From: JAXLRU01 sp046330935
GTDB taxonomy: Bacteria > Actinomycetota > Actinomycetes > Actinomycetales > Kineosporiaceae
DNA length: 64,000 nucleotides
Reading direction: 5' to 3'
NCBI GenBank assembly: GCA_046330935.1
Contig: JAXLRU010000002.1
Span: 1,159,388-1,223,387, forward strand
In this document: positions 34,035 to 41,894 of the stretch, piece after piece
How the letters are laid out: every line of letters starts with the position of its first letter
How positions within the stretch are numbered: position 1 is the first letter of the stretch
The notes under the pieces: generated by a model
The model's database searches: none
What the model saw: only the letters and a program-made list of their open reading frames with translations
What the model was told of the DNA's origin: nothing
Made by a program: the position numbers and the translations under genes

Positions 34035-35246
34035 TCAGGCGCCGCAGCTCAGCGCGGGCTCGGCGAGGGCGCTGTCCGCGACGACCCCGACGGTGGCCGG
34101 GCCGCGGCCGGTGAGCACCGCCGTCGCGCCGTCCACGCTCGCGCTCGCCCCCCACACCTGGGTGAGCGACGTCGCGGGCAGGCGCAGCGTCCAGGAGCCG
34201 GCCTCGACGACCTCGAGGGTCGCGGCGGTCCCGGTGCCCCAGCTCGCCGACGACGCGACGTCGACCGAGCAGGGGGTGCTCGCCTTGGCCTTCTTGGTGA
34301 TCGTCTTGCAGGTCTTCTTGCCGTTCTTGCCGACCTTGCACTTCTTGACCGTCTTGTACTTCACGGTCTTGGTGGGCTTGGTCTTGGTCGGCTTGGTGCT
34401 CGGCGGCGTCGACGTGGTGGTCGGCGGGGCCGTGGTGGTGGTGGGCGGCGGCGGGGTGGTCGTGGTCGGGGGCTGGGTCCAACCCCCGTCGTTGACCCGG
34501 GCCGAGAAGCCGCTGACGGCGAGGCCGGCGCCGCCCAGCCACGGCTCGAACCCGGCCTGGATGCTGGTCAGGTACCAGCCGGTCTGGGCCTTGCCGCGGG
34601 TGATGACGTCCTTGATGAAGTCGAGGACGTCGAAGCTCCAGCTCGTGATAGGCGAGGGCGCCAGGTACGAGACGACGTCGTTGCCGCCGTTGTTGCCCTG
34701 CCACACCTGCCAGGTGCGGCCACCGACGGTGGCGTTGCCGACCGGGGAGCCGATCGGCTGGATCGAACCCTGCCGGTTGAACCAGATCATGATCTCGGTC
34801 TGGTTGACGCCGTCGGTCTTGGACGTCGGGTCGAGCCAGATGTCGTAGGCGGCGTCGTAGGTGCCACCGACGTAGCTGTAGGTGATGCTGCTCGGCACGT
34901 TGGTGAGCTGGCTGATCTGCTTGGGCAGGGGCGAGCCGGGGCTGCAGTTCTTGTAGTGGCAGCCCAGGTAGATGGCCGGGTAGGAGACGGGCGCGCCGCT
35001 GGTGTTCCCGACGCCGTCCTGCTGGGTGATGGTGAAGCCGGAGTCCGACGTGCTGATGCACTGCGCGGCGTCGGTGCCCCACTTGTTGTTCATGATCACG
35101 TAGCTGCCGGCGGTGGTGGAGCCGAACTTCTCGCAGATGGTCGTCGCGGCGTCGGCGGGGCCCGTCTGGAGGGCCACCGCGCCCCCGCAGGCCAGGGCGG
35201 CGGCCGCCAGTGCGGCGCCGAGGTGGCGCCGTCGGTCTCGGATCAT
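34035..35246 (-). CDS. Secreted GH12 endoglucanase with Lys-rich linker and CBM2-like tail
   Basis: 403 residues, signal peptide ending near ADAA. The catalytic domain (about 35-250) is glycoside hydrolase family 12: YVIMNNKWGTDAAQCIS, YPAIYLGCHYKNCSPGSPLPKQISQL, then TEIMIWFN with the nucleophile Glu, WQVWQGNNGGNDVVSYLAPSP, and AGFEPWLGG with the acid/base Glu. It should cleave beta-1,4-glucan (cellulose or related) outside the cell. A Thr/Pro linker is followed by KKCKVGKNGKKTCK (two Cys nine apart), shared with the SGNH esterase. The last 80 residues, bounded by Cys at both ends (CSVDVASSASWGTG ... ALSC), resemble a shortened CBM2. Monocistronic, convergent with the Nudix gene. Confidence 0.92.
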   Translation of the reverse strand: MIRDRRRHLGAALAAAALACGGAVALQTGPADAATTICEKFGSTTAGSYVIMNNKWGTDAAQCISTSDSGFTITQQDGVGNTSGAPVSYPAIYLGCHYKNCSPGSPLPKQISQLTNVPSSITYSYVGGTYDAAYDIWLDPTSKTDGVNQTEIMIWFNRQGSIQPIGSPVGNATVGGRTWQVWQGNNGGNDVVSYLAPSPITSWSFDVLDFIKDVITRGKAQTGWYLTSIQAGFEPWLGGAGLAVSGFSARVNDGGWTQPPTTTTPPPPTTTTAPPTTTSTPPSTKPTKTKPTKTVKYKTVKKCKVGKNGKKTCKTITKKAKASTPCSVDVASSASWGTGTAATLEVVEAGSWTLRLPATSLTQVWGASASVDGATAVLTGRGPATVGVVADSALAEPALSCGA

Positions 35247-35543
35247 GGGAAACTCCCGTGCTCGACGATGAAGGGTGCGTGGTCGGCCCGGACGACCGCA
35301 GGGGACGAAATCGCACTCGGAGCGGGCGCGTCAATGTCTGGGGCTTCCCCGGTACGCCGGGTGGCGGGGATTCACCGACCGTCGCCGCCCGATGCGCTCA
35401 CCTGCGTGAACGTGTCGTGTTCGTTGCGGTGCGTGTGCGCGGTCCTGTCGGTGGAGGTCGCGGGTGCGCGCGGGGCGTGGCGTGCCAGGATCGGTGGCGG
35501 CGGCCGCAGCGGGCCGTCGCACCCCAGCAGCGATGGAGGACCG

Positions 35544-37289
35544 GTGGCCACCCACGTCGAGATCGAGCTGAAGTTCGACGTGGACGCCGCATTCGCGCTG
35601 CCCGACCTGCTCCCGCTGCCCGAGGTCGACACCCTCGAGCAGCCCAAGGAGCAGGTGCTGCAGGCCACCTACTTCGACGCCTTGGACCTGCGCCTCCTGC
35701 GCGGCCGGATCACTCTGCGGCGGCGCACCGGAGGCGGCGACGAGGGCTGGCACCTGAAGCTGCCCGCCGCGGGCCGGGCCCGGCTGGAGGTGCACCGCCC
35801 TCTCGGGCGGGCCACCCGCACCGTCCCGCCGGCGCTGGTCGAGCTGGTCGAGCCCCGGGTGCGCGGCGCGGCGCTGGCGCCCGTCGTGACGATGACCACG
35901 CACCGCACCGTGCACCGGCTGCTCGGCCCCGGCGGGGTGGAGCTCGCCGAGGTGGCCGACGACACCGTGACGGCCGAGGTGCTGCCCTCGGGCCCCGGTG
36001 AGGCGCTGGAGATCTCCACCTGGCGCGAGATCGAGCTGGAGCTGATCGACGGCGACGAGGCCCTGCTCGAAGCTGCCTCGGCGCTGCTGCTGCGCGCCGG
36101 CGCCCGCCCCGCCGGCGTCGGGTCGAAGCTCGCCCGCGCGCTGGGGTCGCGGCTGACGCCCGAGGCCCCGGCAGGCGGGCAGGCGACGTCCGAGGTCGTT
36201 CCCGAGAAGGACGGGAAGGCGAAGGCGGGCAAGGCCAAGGCGAGCAAGGCCAAGACCGGCAAGGGGAAGCGGGGGAAGGCGAAGGCGGGCAAGGCCAAGG
36301 AGCGGCCCCAGCCGGCGCCGGTGCCCACGGCCGGTTCGGTGGCGGCGGCCTACCTGTCCGGGCAGGCCCGCGACCTACTGGTTTGGGACCCGCACGTGCG
36401 CGTCGACACCGACGACGCGGTGCACCGGATGCGGGTCGCGGCCCGCCGGATGCGCAGTGCCCTCGCGACGTTCAAGCCGTTCGTCGACGCCGAGGCGCTG
36501 GCGCCGCTGCGCGAGGAGCTGCGCTGGCTCGGCGGGGTGCTCGGCACGGCCCGCGACGCCGAGGTCCTGCACGACCGGCTCGTGGCCCGGGCCCGCGCGC
36601 TCTCCCCCGACCTGCTGCTCGGGCCCGTCGTCGCCCGGCTCGACGCCGAGCTGCGCCAGGCATACCGCGACGCCCACGAGGGGGCCCTGCGCGAGCTGAG
36701 GGGGGCCCGCTACTTCGCCCTCGTCGAGCAGCTGGAAGCGCTCCTGCTCCAGGTGCCCGCCGGTGCCGACGCCGCCCTTCCGGTCGCCGCCCTCGGGCCG
36801 CGCGTCCGCAAGGCGGTGCGTCGAATGGAGGCCGCGGTGGCCTCGGCCCGCGAGGCCGTCACCGCGCTCGCCTCGGCGCAGGAGGCCGCCGCCGGCGCGG
36901 CCGTCGACAGCCTCGCCGTCGCCCTCGCCGGGCAGCACCGCGACGAAGCGCTGCACGAGGTGCGCAAGGCCGCCAAGCGGGTCCGCTACGCCGCCGAGGC
37001 GGTCGCCGACGTCGTGGGGTCCGACGCGACGCGCCTGGCGAACGCCGCCGAGCAGGCCCAGGAGCTGCTCGGCGACCACCAGGACGGCGTCGTCGCTGCG
37101 GCCGTGCTGCGCGAGACCGCCGTCCGCGCCCACCTCGCGGGCGAGAACGCCTTCAGCTACGGCGTCCTGCTCGGCCGTGACGCCCTCGGCTGGGAGGCCG
37201 TCCCCGGCGAGCCCGACCCGACGTCGATGCTGATCGACGCCGCGTGGCACGGCGTGCGCCGTGCCGCGAAGGGCTGGCCGGGCCGCTGA
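35544..37289 (+). CDS. CYTH-CHAD domain protein with Lys-rich hinge
   Basis: 581 residues, GTG 35544 behind GGAGGA. The CYTH domain (about 1-200) starts with the EIELKF signature near residue 6 and has the tunnel Arg/Lys/Glu pattern (RITLRRRTGG, WHLKLP, LEVHRPL, WREIELEL), as in triphosphatases acting on PPPi or polyphosphate. A basic hinge of about 35 residues made of Lys, Ala and Gly follows. The CHAD domain (about 265-575) has two alpha bundles with VHRMRVAARRMRSAL near 290 and LHEVRKAAKRVRYAAE near 470, the basic helices that bind polyphosphate. Family knowledge: CHAD proteins localise to polyphosphate granules. Stand-alone gene, convergent with the DoxX-like gene. A second CHAD protein is encoded at 45575. 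Confidence 0.92.
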   Translation: MATHVEIELKFDVDAAFALPDLLPLPEVDTLEQPKEQVLQATYFDALDLRLLRGRITLRRRTGGGDEGWHLKLPAAGRARLEVHRPLGRATRTVPPALVELVEPRVRGAALAPVVTMTTHRTVHRLLGPGGVELAEVADDTVTAEVLPSGPGEALEISTWREIELELIDGDEALLEAASALLLRAGARPAGVGSKLARALGSRLTPEAPAGGQATSEVVPEKDGKAKAGKAKASKAKTGKGKRGKAKAGKAKERPQPAPVPTAGSVAAAYLSGQARDLLVWDPHVRVDTDDAVHRMRVAARRMRSALATFKPFVDAEALAPLREELRWLGGVLGTARDAEVLHDRLVARARALSPDLLLGPVVARLDAELRQAYRDAHEGALRELRGARYFALVEQLEALLLQVPAGADAALPVAALGPRVRKAVRRMEAAVASAREAVTALASAQEAAAGAAVDSLAVALAGQHRDEALHEVRKAAKRVRYAAEAVADVVGSDATRLANAAEQAQELLGDHQDGVVAAAVLRETAVRAHLAGENAFSYGVLLGRDALGWEAVPGEPDPTSMLIDAAWHGVRRAAKGWPGR

Positions 37290-37323
37290 GCGTTCCCGCG
37301 CAGCGGCCCCGGCGGGTCGGGCC

Positions 37324-38445
37324 TCAGGCCGCGACGCCGGCCCGCGCCTTCGCGGGCGCGGCGGTGGTGCGCAGGCGCCGGACGGCGTCCGCGGCGGCGC
37401 GGGGGGTGGGCAGCCACGGGATGTGCGGCGCGGTGGCGGGGTCCGACCCGTAGACGATCAGGGTGAGGAACAGCCCGTAGACGGGCAGGTGCCCGAGCAT
37501 CTCCGTGCCGCCGAACAGGATCAGCGTGGCGTTGAAGGGGATCCCGGCGACGAGGACGGCGACCTGCGGCATCGCGCCCGAGATCACCAGCAGCCCGAAC
37601 AGCAGCTCGGTGCACCCGGCGATCAGCACGAACGTGTCGGTGGGCATGTGCAGCCCGACCAGCGCGAACACGTCGAGCCGCGGGAACTCGACGAGCGTCT
37701 GCCGGGCGAGCGCCGGGTTGGCGAGCTTCTCCGCGAAGGCCAGGGTGATCAGGGCGACGCCGCCGCCGAGGCGGGCGGCGAGCAGGCCCAGGCGCAGCTG
37801 GTCCTCCGTCGGCGTGACGGCGCCCGCGGCGGTGTCGTCGGCGGGCGGCAGGACGATGAGGAACACGGCGATGCCGAGCAGGTCGGCGGCGCTCAGCAGG
37901 CCCACGGGGCCGGTGACGAGGAGCGCGGCCGGACCGAGGACGGCCAGCGCGACCGCCGCGGGGCGCACCCGCCAGCCGGCGATGAACCAGACGCCGATCA
38001 GCCCCTCGACGACCAGCAGCAGCGGCCCGAACGCCCGGCCCTCGACCTCGAGGTCGTGGGAGAGGAAGTGACCGCCCGCGGCTGCCGCGAGCAGGCTGAC
38101 GCCGACGTGGATCGCGAGCAGGCGCGGCACGTAGGGGGTGAGGGCCTTCAGTCGCGTGAGGACGCGCAGCTCGGGGGCGCCGACGCGCGTCCCGACCCAG
38201 CGCCAGGCGACGGTGACGACGACCATGGCGAGCATCGCGACGAGCGCGATCGGGCGCAGCGCGAAGGACCAGTCGGTGGGGTAGGACGCGGCGTCCTCCA
38301 CGAACCACTTCTCGTGGGCCTGCGCGGTGGCCGCGGTGGCGGCCAGCAGCACGAGGGTCGTGCCCCCGACGAGGATGGCGCGCTGGGCCCGGGTGGGGCC
38401 GGCGCCGGTGCGGGTGCCGGGGGTCCGGCGGACGGTGGTGGGCAC
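37324..38445 (-). CDS. DoxX-like polytopic membrane protein
   Basis: 373 residues from GTG 38445; ATG 38478 (MCQRVVRERAPVP) is in frame and would add 11 residues, so the start is uncertain. A hydrophobic leader (AILVGGTTLVLLAATAATAQA) is followed by HEKWFVEDAASYPTDW and about nine TM segments. The C-terminal half (ARLGGGVALITLAFAEKLANPALARQTLVEFP, LIAGCTELLFGLLVISGAMPQ, FNATLILFGGTEMLGHLPVYG) has the character of DoxX/SURF4 proteins. Function unknown; possibly respiratory or redox membrane protein by family analogy. Confidence 0.65.
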   Translation of the reverse strand: MPTTVRRTPGTRTGAGPTRAQRAILVGGTTLVLLAATAATAQAHEKWFVEDAASYPTDWSFALRPIALVAMLAMVVVTVAWRWVGTRVGAPELRVLTRLKALTPYVPRLLAIHVGVSLLAAAAGGHFLSHDLEVEGRAFGPLLLVVEGLIGVWFIAGWRVRPAAVALAVLGPAALLVTGPVGLLSAADLLGIAVFLIVLPPADDTAAGAVTPTEDQLRLGLLAARLGGGVALITLAFAEKLANPALARQTLVEFPRLDVFALVGLHMPTDTFVLIAGCTELLFGLLVISGAMPQVAVLVAGIPFNATLILFGGTEMLGHLPVYGLFLTLIVYGSDPATAPHIPWLPTPRAAADAVRRLRTTAAPAKARAGVAA

Positions 38446-38624
38446 GGGTGCTCGCTCTCGGACGACGCGTTGACACATCAACCATGCGGGTCGCAACGAT
38501 GTGCTGGGCGAGGCCTTTCGTCCCGCGGTTGCCCTGACAGTGATGCGGCGTTCGAGGGGACGTCCGTCCTGGGGGCGCGCTGGGGAACGCCCCAGGGGAT
38601 GACCGTGTTGTCCCTTTCGTGCAG

Positions 38625-39836
38625 ATGGAGTTGCCGCTCGTGGCCCCGACCCCCGCGTCCCGCCCCGCCACGCCGTCACCAATGTCGCCGCCGCCGACGT
38701 CCACCCCGCCGCCGGGGCGCGCGCATCCGCTGCTCGACATCCGGCGCATCTTCGCCGAGCCGGCCGCGCTCGCGTCCGCGCGCGGGCGTCAGGTGCTCGA
38801 TCGCTGGCCCGGCGCCGAGGTCGTCGAGGTGCCCTCGCACTGGGACATCCCCGAGCTGCACGGCAACGAGGGCAACGTCGAGCGGTGGGTGCGGGTGAAG
38901 GCCGAGACGCTGGTGCTCGGCGTCAAGAAGTCCCTCACCGCGCGCCCCAACGGGCGGTCGTCGCACTTCGTGGCGCCGTCCACCGCCAACGGCTGCGCCA
39001 TGGCCTGCGCGTACTGCTACGTGCCCCGACGCAAGGGGTACGCCAACCCGATCACGGTGTTCACCAACATCGAGCAGATCACCGGCTACCTGCGGCGACA
39101 CGTCGCGCGGCAGGGGATCAAGCCCGCCGACTGGCCGTCGTCGGCGGGGGCTGGAGCGGGCGACCCTGTCGACCCTGTCGACTCCGTCGACCAGATCGAC
39201 CCGCACGCGTGGGTGTACGACCTCGGCGAGAACAGCGACTGCTCGGTCGACGCCACCGTCAGCGACAACGTCGCCGACCTGATCGCCACCTTCCGCGAGC
39301 TGCCCACGGCCAAGGCGTCGTTCGCCACGAAGTTCGTCAACCGCGACCTGCTGGCCCTCGACCCGCGCGGGCGCACACGGATCCGGTTCTCGCTCATGCC
39401 CGACCCCGACGCGAAGCTCCTCGACATCCGCACCTCGCCCGTGGCGGAGCGGATCGCCGCCGCGGCCGACTTCGTCGAGGCCGGCTACGAGGTGCACCTC
39501 AACTTCTCGCCCGTCGTGCTGCGCGCGGGATGGGACGCCGACTGGGCCGCCCTGCTGCGGCGGCTCGACGACGAGCTGCCCACCGCCGTCAAGGCGCAGG
39601 CCGCGTGCGAGGTCATCCTGCTCACCCACAACCGCGAGCTGCACGACGTCAACCTGGGCTGGCACCCCAAGGCCGAGGACGTGCTGTGGCGGCCCGAGCT
39701 GCAGCAGCCGAAGCGCTCGCAGACCGGCGGGTGGAACGTCCGCTACCGCAACGCGCCGAAGGCCGCCGCCGTCGCCCGCGTGCGGGAGCTGATCGCCGCG
39801 CACGCCCCCTGGTTGCGGGTCCGGTACGCCTTCTGA
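38625..39836 (+). CDS. Spore photoproduct lyase family radical SAM protein
   Basis: 403 residues from ATG 38625 (GTG 38619 also in frame). The radical SAM cluster motif CAMACAYC places Cys124, Cys128 and Cys131. Family landmarks: SHFVAPSTANGCAMACAYCYVPRRKGYANPIT, WVYDLGENSDCSVDATVSDN, and FATKFVN. Spore photoproduct lyase repairs 5-thyminyl-5,6-dihydrothymine in spores; homologues of this subgroup occur widely in actinobacteria and their substrate may be another UV lesion. The C-terminus matches the family (NRELHDVNLGWHPKAEDVLWRPELQQPKRSQTGGWNVRY). Stand-alone; no SOS box was found. Confidence 0.88.
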   Translation: MELPLVAPTPASRPATPSPMSPPPTSTPPPGRAHPLLDIRRIFAEPAALASARGRQVLDRWPGAEVVEVPSHWDIPELHGNEGNVERWVRVKAETLVLGVKKSLTARPNGRSSHFVAPSTANGCAMACAYCYVPRRKGYANPITVFTNIEQITGYLRRHVARQGIKPADWPSSAGAGAGDPVDPVDSVDQIDPHAWVYDLGENSDCSVDATVSDNVADLIATFRELPTAKASFATKFVNRDLLALDPRGRTRIRFSLMPDPDAKLLDIRTSPVAERIAAAADFVEAGYEVHLNFSPVVLRAGWDADWAALLRRLDDELPTAVKAQAACEVILLTHNRELHDVNLGWHPKAEDVLWRPELQQPKRSQTGGWNVRYRNAPKAAAVARVRELIAAHAPWLRVRYAF

Positions 39837-39845
39837 CGCCGGTGC

Positions 39846-39871
39846 CGGCGCCCGGACTCGACCGGGCGCCG
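39846..39871. terminator. Bidirectional terminator between SPL-like gene and ilvD
   Basis: CGGCGCCCGG and CCGGGCGCCG around a 6-base loop ACTCGA, between convergent genes; additional pairing on both sides is possible. Confidence 0.7.
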
Positions 39872-39881
39872 CCCGGCGCCG

Positions 39882-41729
39882 TCACTCGGGGACGAGCCGG
39901 TACGCCCCGTCGGAGGCGGACGTCGCCATGGACGCGTAGGCGCGCAGTGCGGCCGAGATGGGCCGGACGCGGTCGACCGGCGTGTACGGCTTGGGCCGCG
40001 CCTCCTGGGCCTGGCGGCGGCGCTCCAACTCCTCGTCGCTCACATTCAGGGTGATCGAGCGGCCGGGGATGTCGATGCTGATCTCGTCGCCGGTCTCGAC
40101 CAGGGCGATCAGCCCGCCGGAGGCCGCCTCGGGGGAGACGTGCCCGATGGACAGCCCGCTGGTGCCGCCCGAGAACCGGCCGTCGGTGACCAGCGCGCAC
40201 GCCTTGCCGAGCCCGCGTCCCTTGAGGAACGACGTCGGGTAGAGCATCTCCTGCATCCCCGGGCCGCCCTTGGGGCCCTCGTACCGGATCACCACGACGT
40301 CGCCCTCGACGACCTGCTTGCCGAGGATCCCCGACACCGCGTCGTCCTGGCTCTCGAAGACCCGCGCAGGCCCCGTGAACTTCCAGACCTCCTCGGGCAC
40401 GCCCGCGGTCTTCACCACGCAGCCCTGGGGGGCGAGGTTGCCGAACAGGACGGCGAGGCCGCCGTCGGCGGTGTAGGCGTGCTCGACGGAGCGGATGCAG
40501 CCCGTCTCGGCGTCGGTGTCGAGGCTGACCCAGCGGTTCGTCGTCGAGAACGGCTCGACGGTGCGCACCCCGCCCGGGGCGGCGTGGAACAGCTCGATCG
40601 CCTCGTCGCCGGCCTTGCCGCCGCGGATGTCCCACTCGCCCAGCCACGAGTCGAGGTCGGGGGCGTGGACGGCGCGGACGTCGCGGTTGAGGACGCCCGC
40701 GCGGTCGAGCTCGCCGAGCAGCGCGGGGATGCCGCCCGCCCGGTGGACGTCCTCCATGTGGTACTTCGGCGAGTTCGGCGCGACCTTCGACAGGCACGGG
40801 ACGCGGCGCGAGATCGCGTCGATGTCCTCGACGCTGAAGGGCAGCTCGGCCTCCCGGGCGGCGGCGAGCAGGTGCAGGATCGTGTTCGTCGAGCCGCCCA
40901 TGGCGACGTCGAGGGCGACGGCGTTCTCGAACGCCGGGCGTGAGGCGATCGCGCGGGGCAGCACGGAGGCGTCGTCCTGCTCGTAGTACTGCTTCGCGAT
41001 GTCGACGACGAGGGCGCCGGCCCGCTCGAACAGCGCCTTGCGCGCGGCGTGCGTCGCGAGGGTGGAGCCGTTGCCCGGCAGCGACAGGCCGATCGCCTCG
41101 GTGAGGCAGTTCATCGAGTTGGCCGTGAACATGCCCGAGCAGGAGCCGCACGTGGGGCACGCGGAGCGCTCGATCCGGCCCAGCTGCTCGTCGGTGACGG
41201 CGTCGTTGGCGGCGGCGACCATCGCGTCGACGAGGTCGAGCTTCTCGTGGACGATGCCCTCGATCGCGACGGTCTTGCCGGCCTCCATCGGGCCGCCCGA
41301 GACGAACACGGTGGGGATGTTCAGCCGCAGCGCGGCGATCAGCATGCCCGGGGTGATCTTGTCGCAGTTGGAGATGCAGACGAGCGCGTCGGCGCAGTGC
41401 GCGTTGACCATGTACTCGACGGCGTCGGCGATGATCTCGCGGCTGGGCAGGCTGTAGAGCATGCCCGCGTGGCCCATCGCGATGCCGTCGTCGACGGCGA
41501 TGGTGTTGAACTCGCGGCCGATGCCCCCCGCCTGGAACACGGCGTCGGCCACGAGGCCGCCCATGTCCTTGAGGTGCACGTGGCCGGGCACGAACTGGGT
41601 GAAGCTGTTCGCGATCGCCACGATGGGCTTGCCGAAGTCGTCGTCCGTCATGCCGGTGGCGCGCCACAGGGCGCGTGCGCCGGCCATGGTGCGGCCGTGG
41701 GTCGAGGTCCGTGAGCGCAGTGCGGGCAT
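39882..41729 (-). CDS. ilvD: Dihydroxy-acid dehydratase
   Basis: 615 residues, full length. Converts 2,3-dihydroxy-isovalerate and 2,3-dihydroxy-3-methylvalerate to the 2-oxo acids of valine and isoleucine synthesis, using an Fe-S cluster and Mg2+. Signatures: ISNCDKITPGML (cluster Cys), CPTCGSCSGMFTANSMNCLTEAIGLSLPGNG, and GRFSGGTSGLSIGHVSPEAASGG. Start ATG 41729 (MPALRSRTSTHGRTMAGARALWRATG). No other ilv genes nearby. A REP-like palindrome lies upstream at 41811-41859. Confidence 0.97.
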   Translation of the reverse strand: MPALRSRTSTHGRTMAGARALWRATGMTDDDFGKPIVAIANSFTQFVPGHVHLKDMGGLVADAVFQAGGIGREFNTIAVDDGIAMGHAGMLYSLPSREIIADAVEYMVNAHCADALVCISNCDKITPGMLIAALRLNIPTVFVSGGPMEAGKTVAIEGIVHEKLDLVDAMVAAANDAVTDEQLGRIERSACPTCGSCSGMFTANSMNCLTEAIGLSLPGNGSTLATHAARKALFERAGALVVDIAKQYYEQDDASVLPRAIASRPAFENAVALDVAMGGSTNTILHLLAAAREAELPFSVEDIDAISRRVPCLSKVAPNSPKYHMEDVHRAGGIPALLGELDRAGVLNRDVRAVHAPDLDSWLGEWDIRGGKAGDEAIELFHAAPGGVRTVEPFSTTNRWVSLDTDAETGCIRSVEHAYTADGGLAVLFGNLAPQGCVVKTAGVPEEVWKFTGPARVFESQDDAVSGILGKQVVEGDVVVIRYEGPKGGPGMQEMLYPTSFLKGRGLGKACALVTDGRFSGGTSGLSIGHVSPEAASGGLIALVETGDEISIDIPGRSITLNVSDEELERRRQAQEARPKPYTPVDRVRPISAALRAYASMATSASDGAYRLVPE

Positions 41730-41810
41730 GCGTCCATGCTGTCACCGCTGTCCAGCCCCCGCGCCACGGGTATCGAGGGGTGGACGCCGCGGCGTGGCGT
41801 CGCCGAGCGC

Positions 41811-41859
41811 GCTTTGGGGACGCTCCTCGCGGTATGGGCGCGACGAGGGTCCCCAAAGC
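41811..41859. repeat. REP-like palindromic element, third copy (inverted)
   Basis: GCTTTGGGGACGCTC, a centre with CGCGGTATGGGCGCG, then GGGTCCCCAAAGC. Its reverse complement aligns over 49 bases with the copy at 17243-17291. Intergenic, between the SNF2 stop and the ilvD start. Confidence 0.75.
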
Positions 41860-41894
41860 GAGCGCGGGCCCGCCCGGCGCCGCTGCGGGCGGGC

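Noticed and set aside
38625..39836. Evidence for sporulation from the spore-photoproduct-lyase-like gene
   Set aside because: This subgroup occurs in actinobacteria outside the endospore formers; one gene does not show sporulation.
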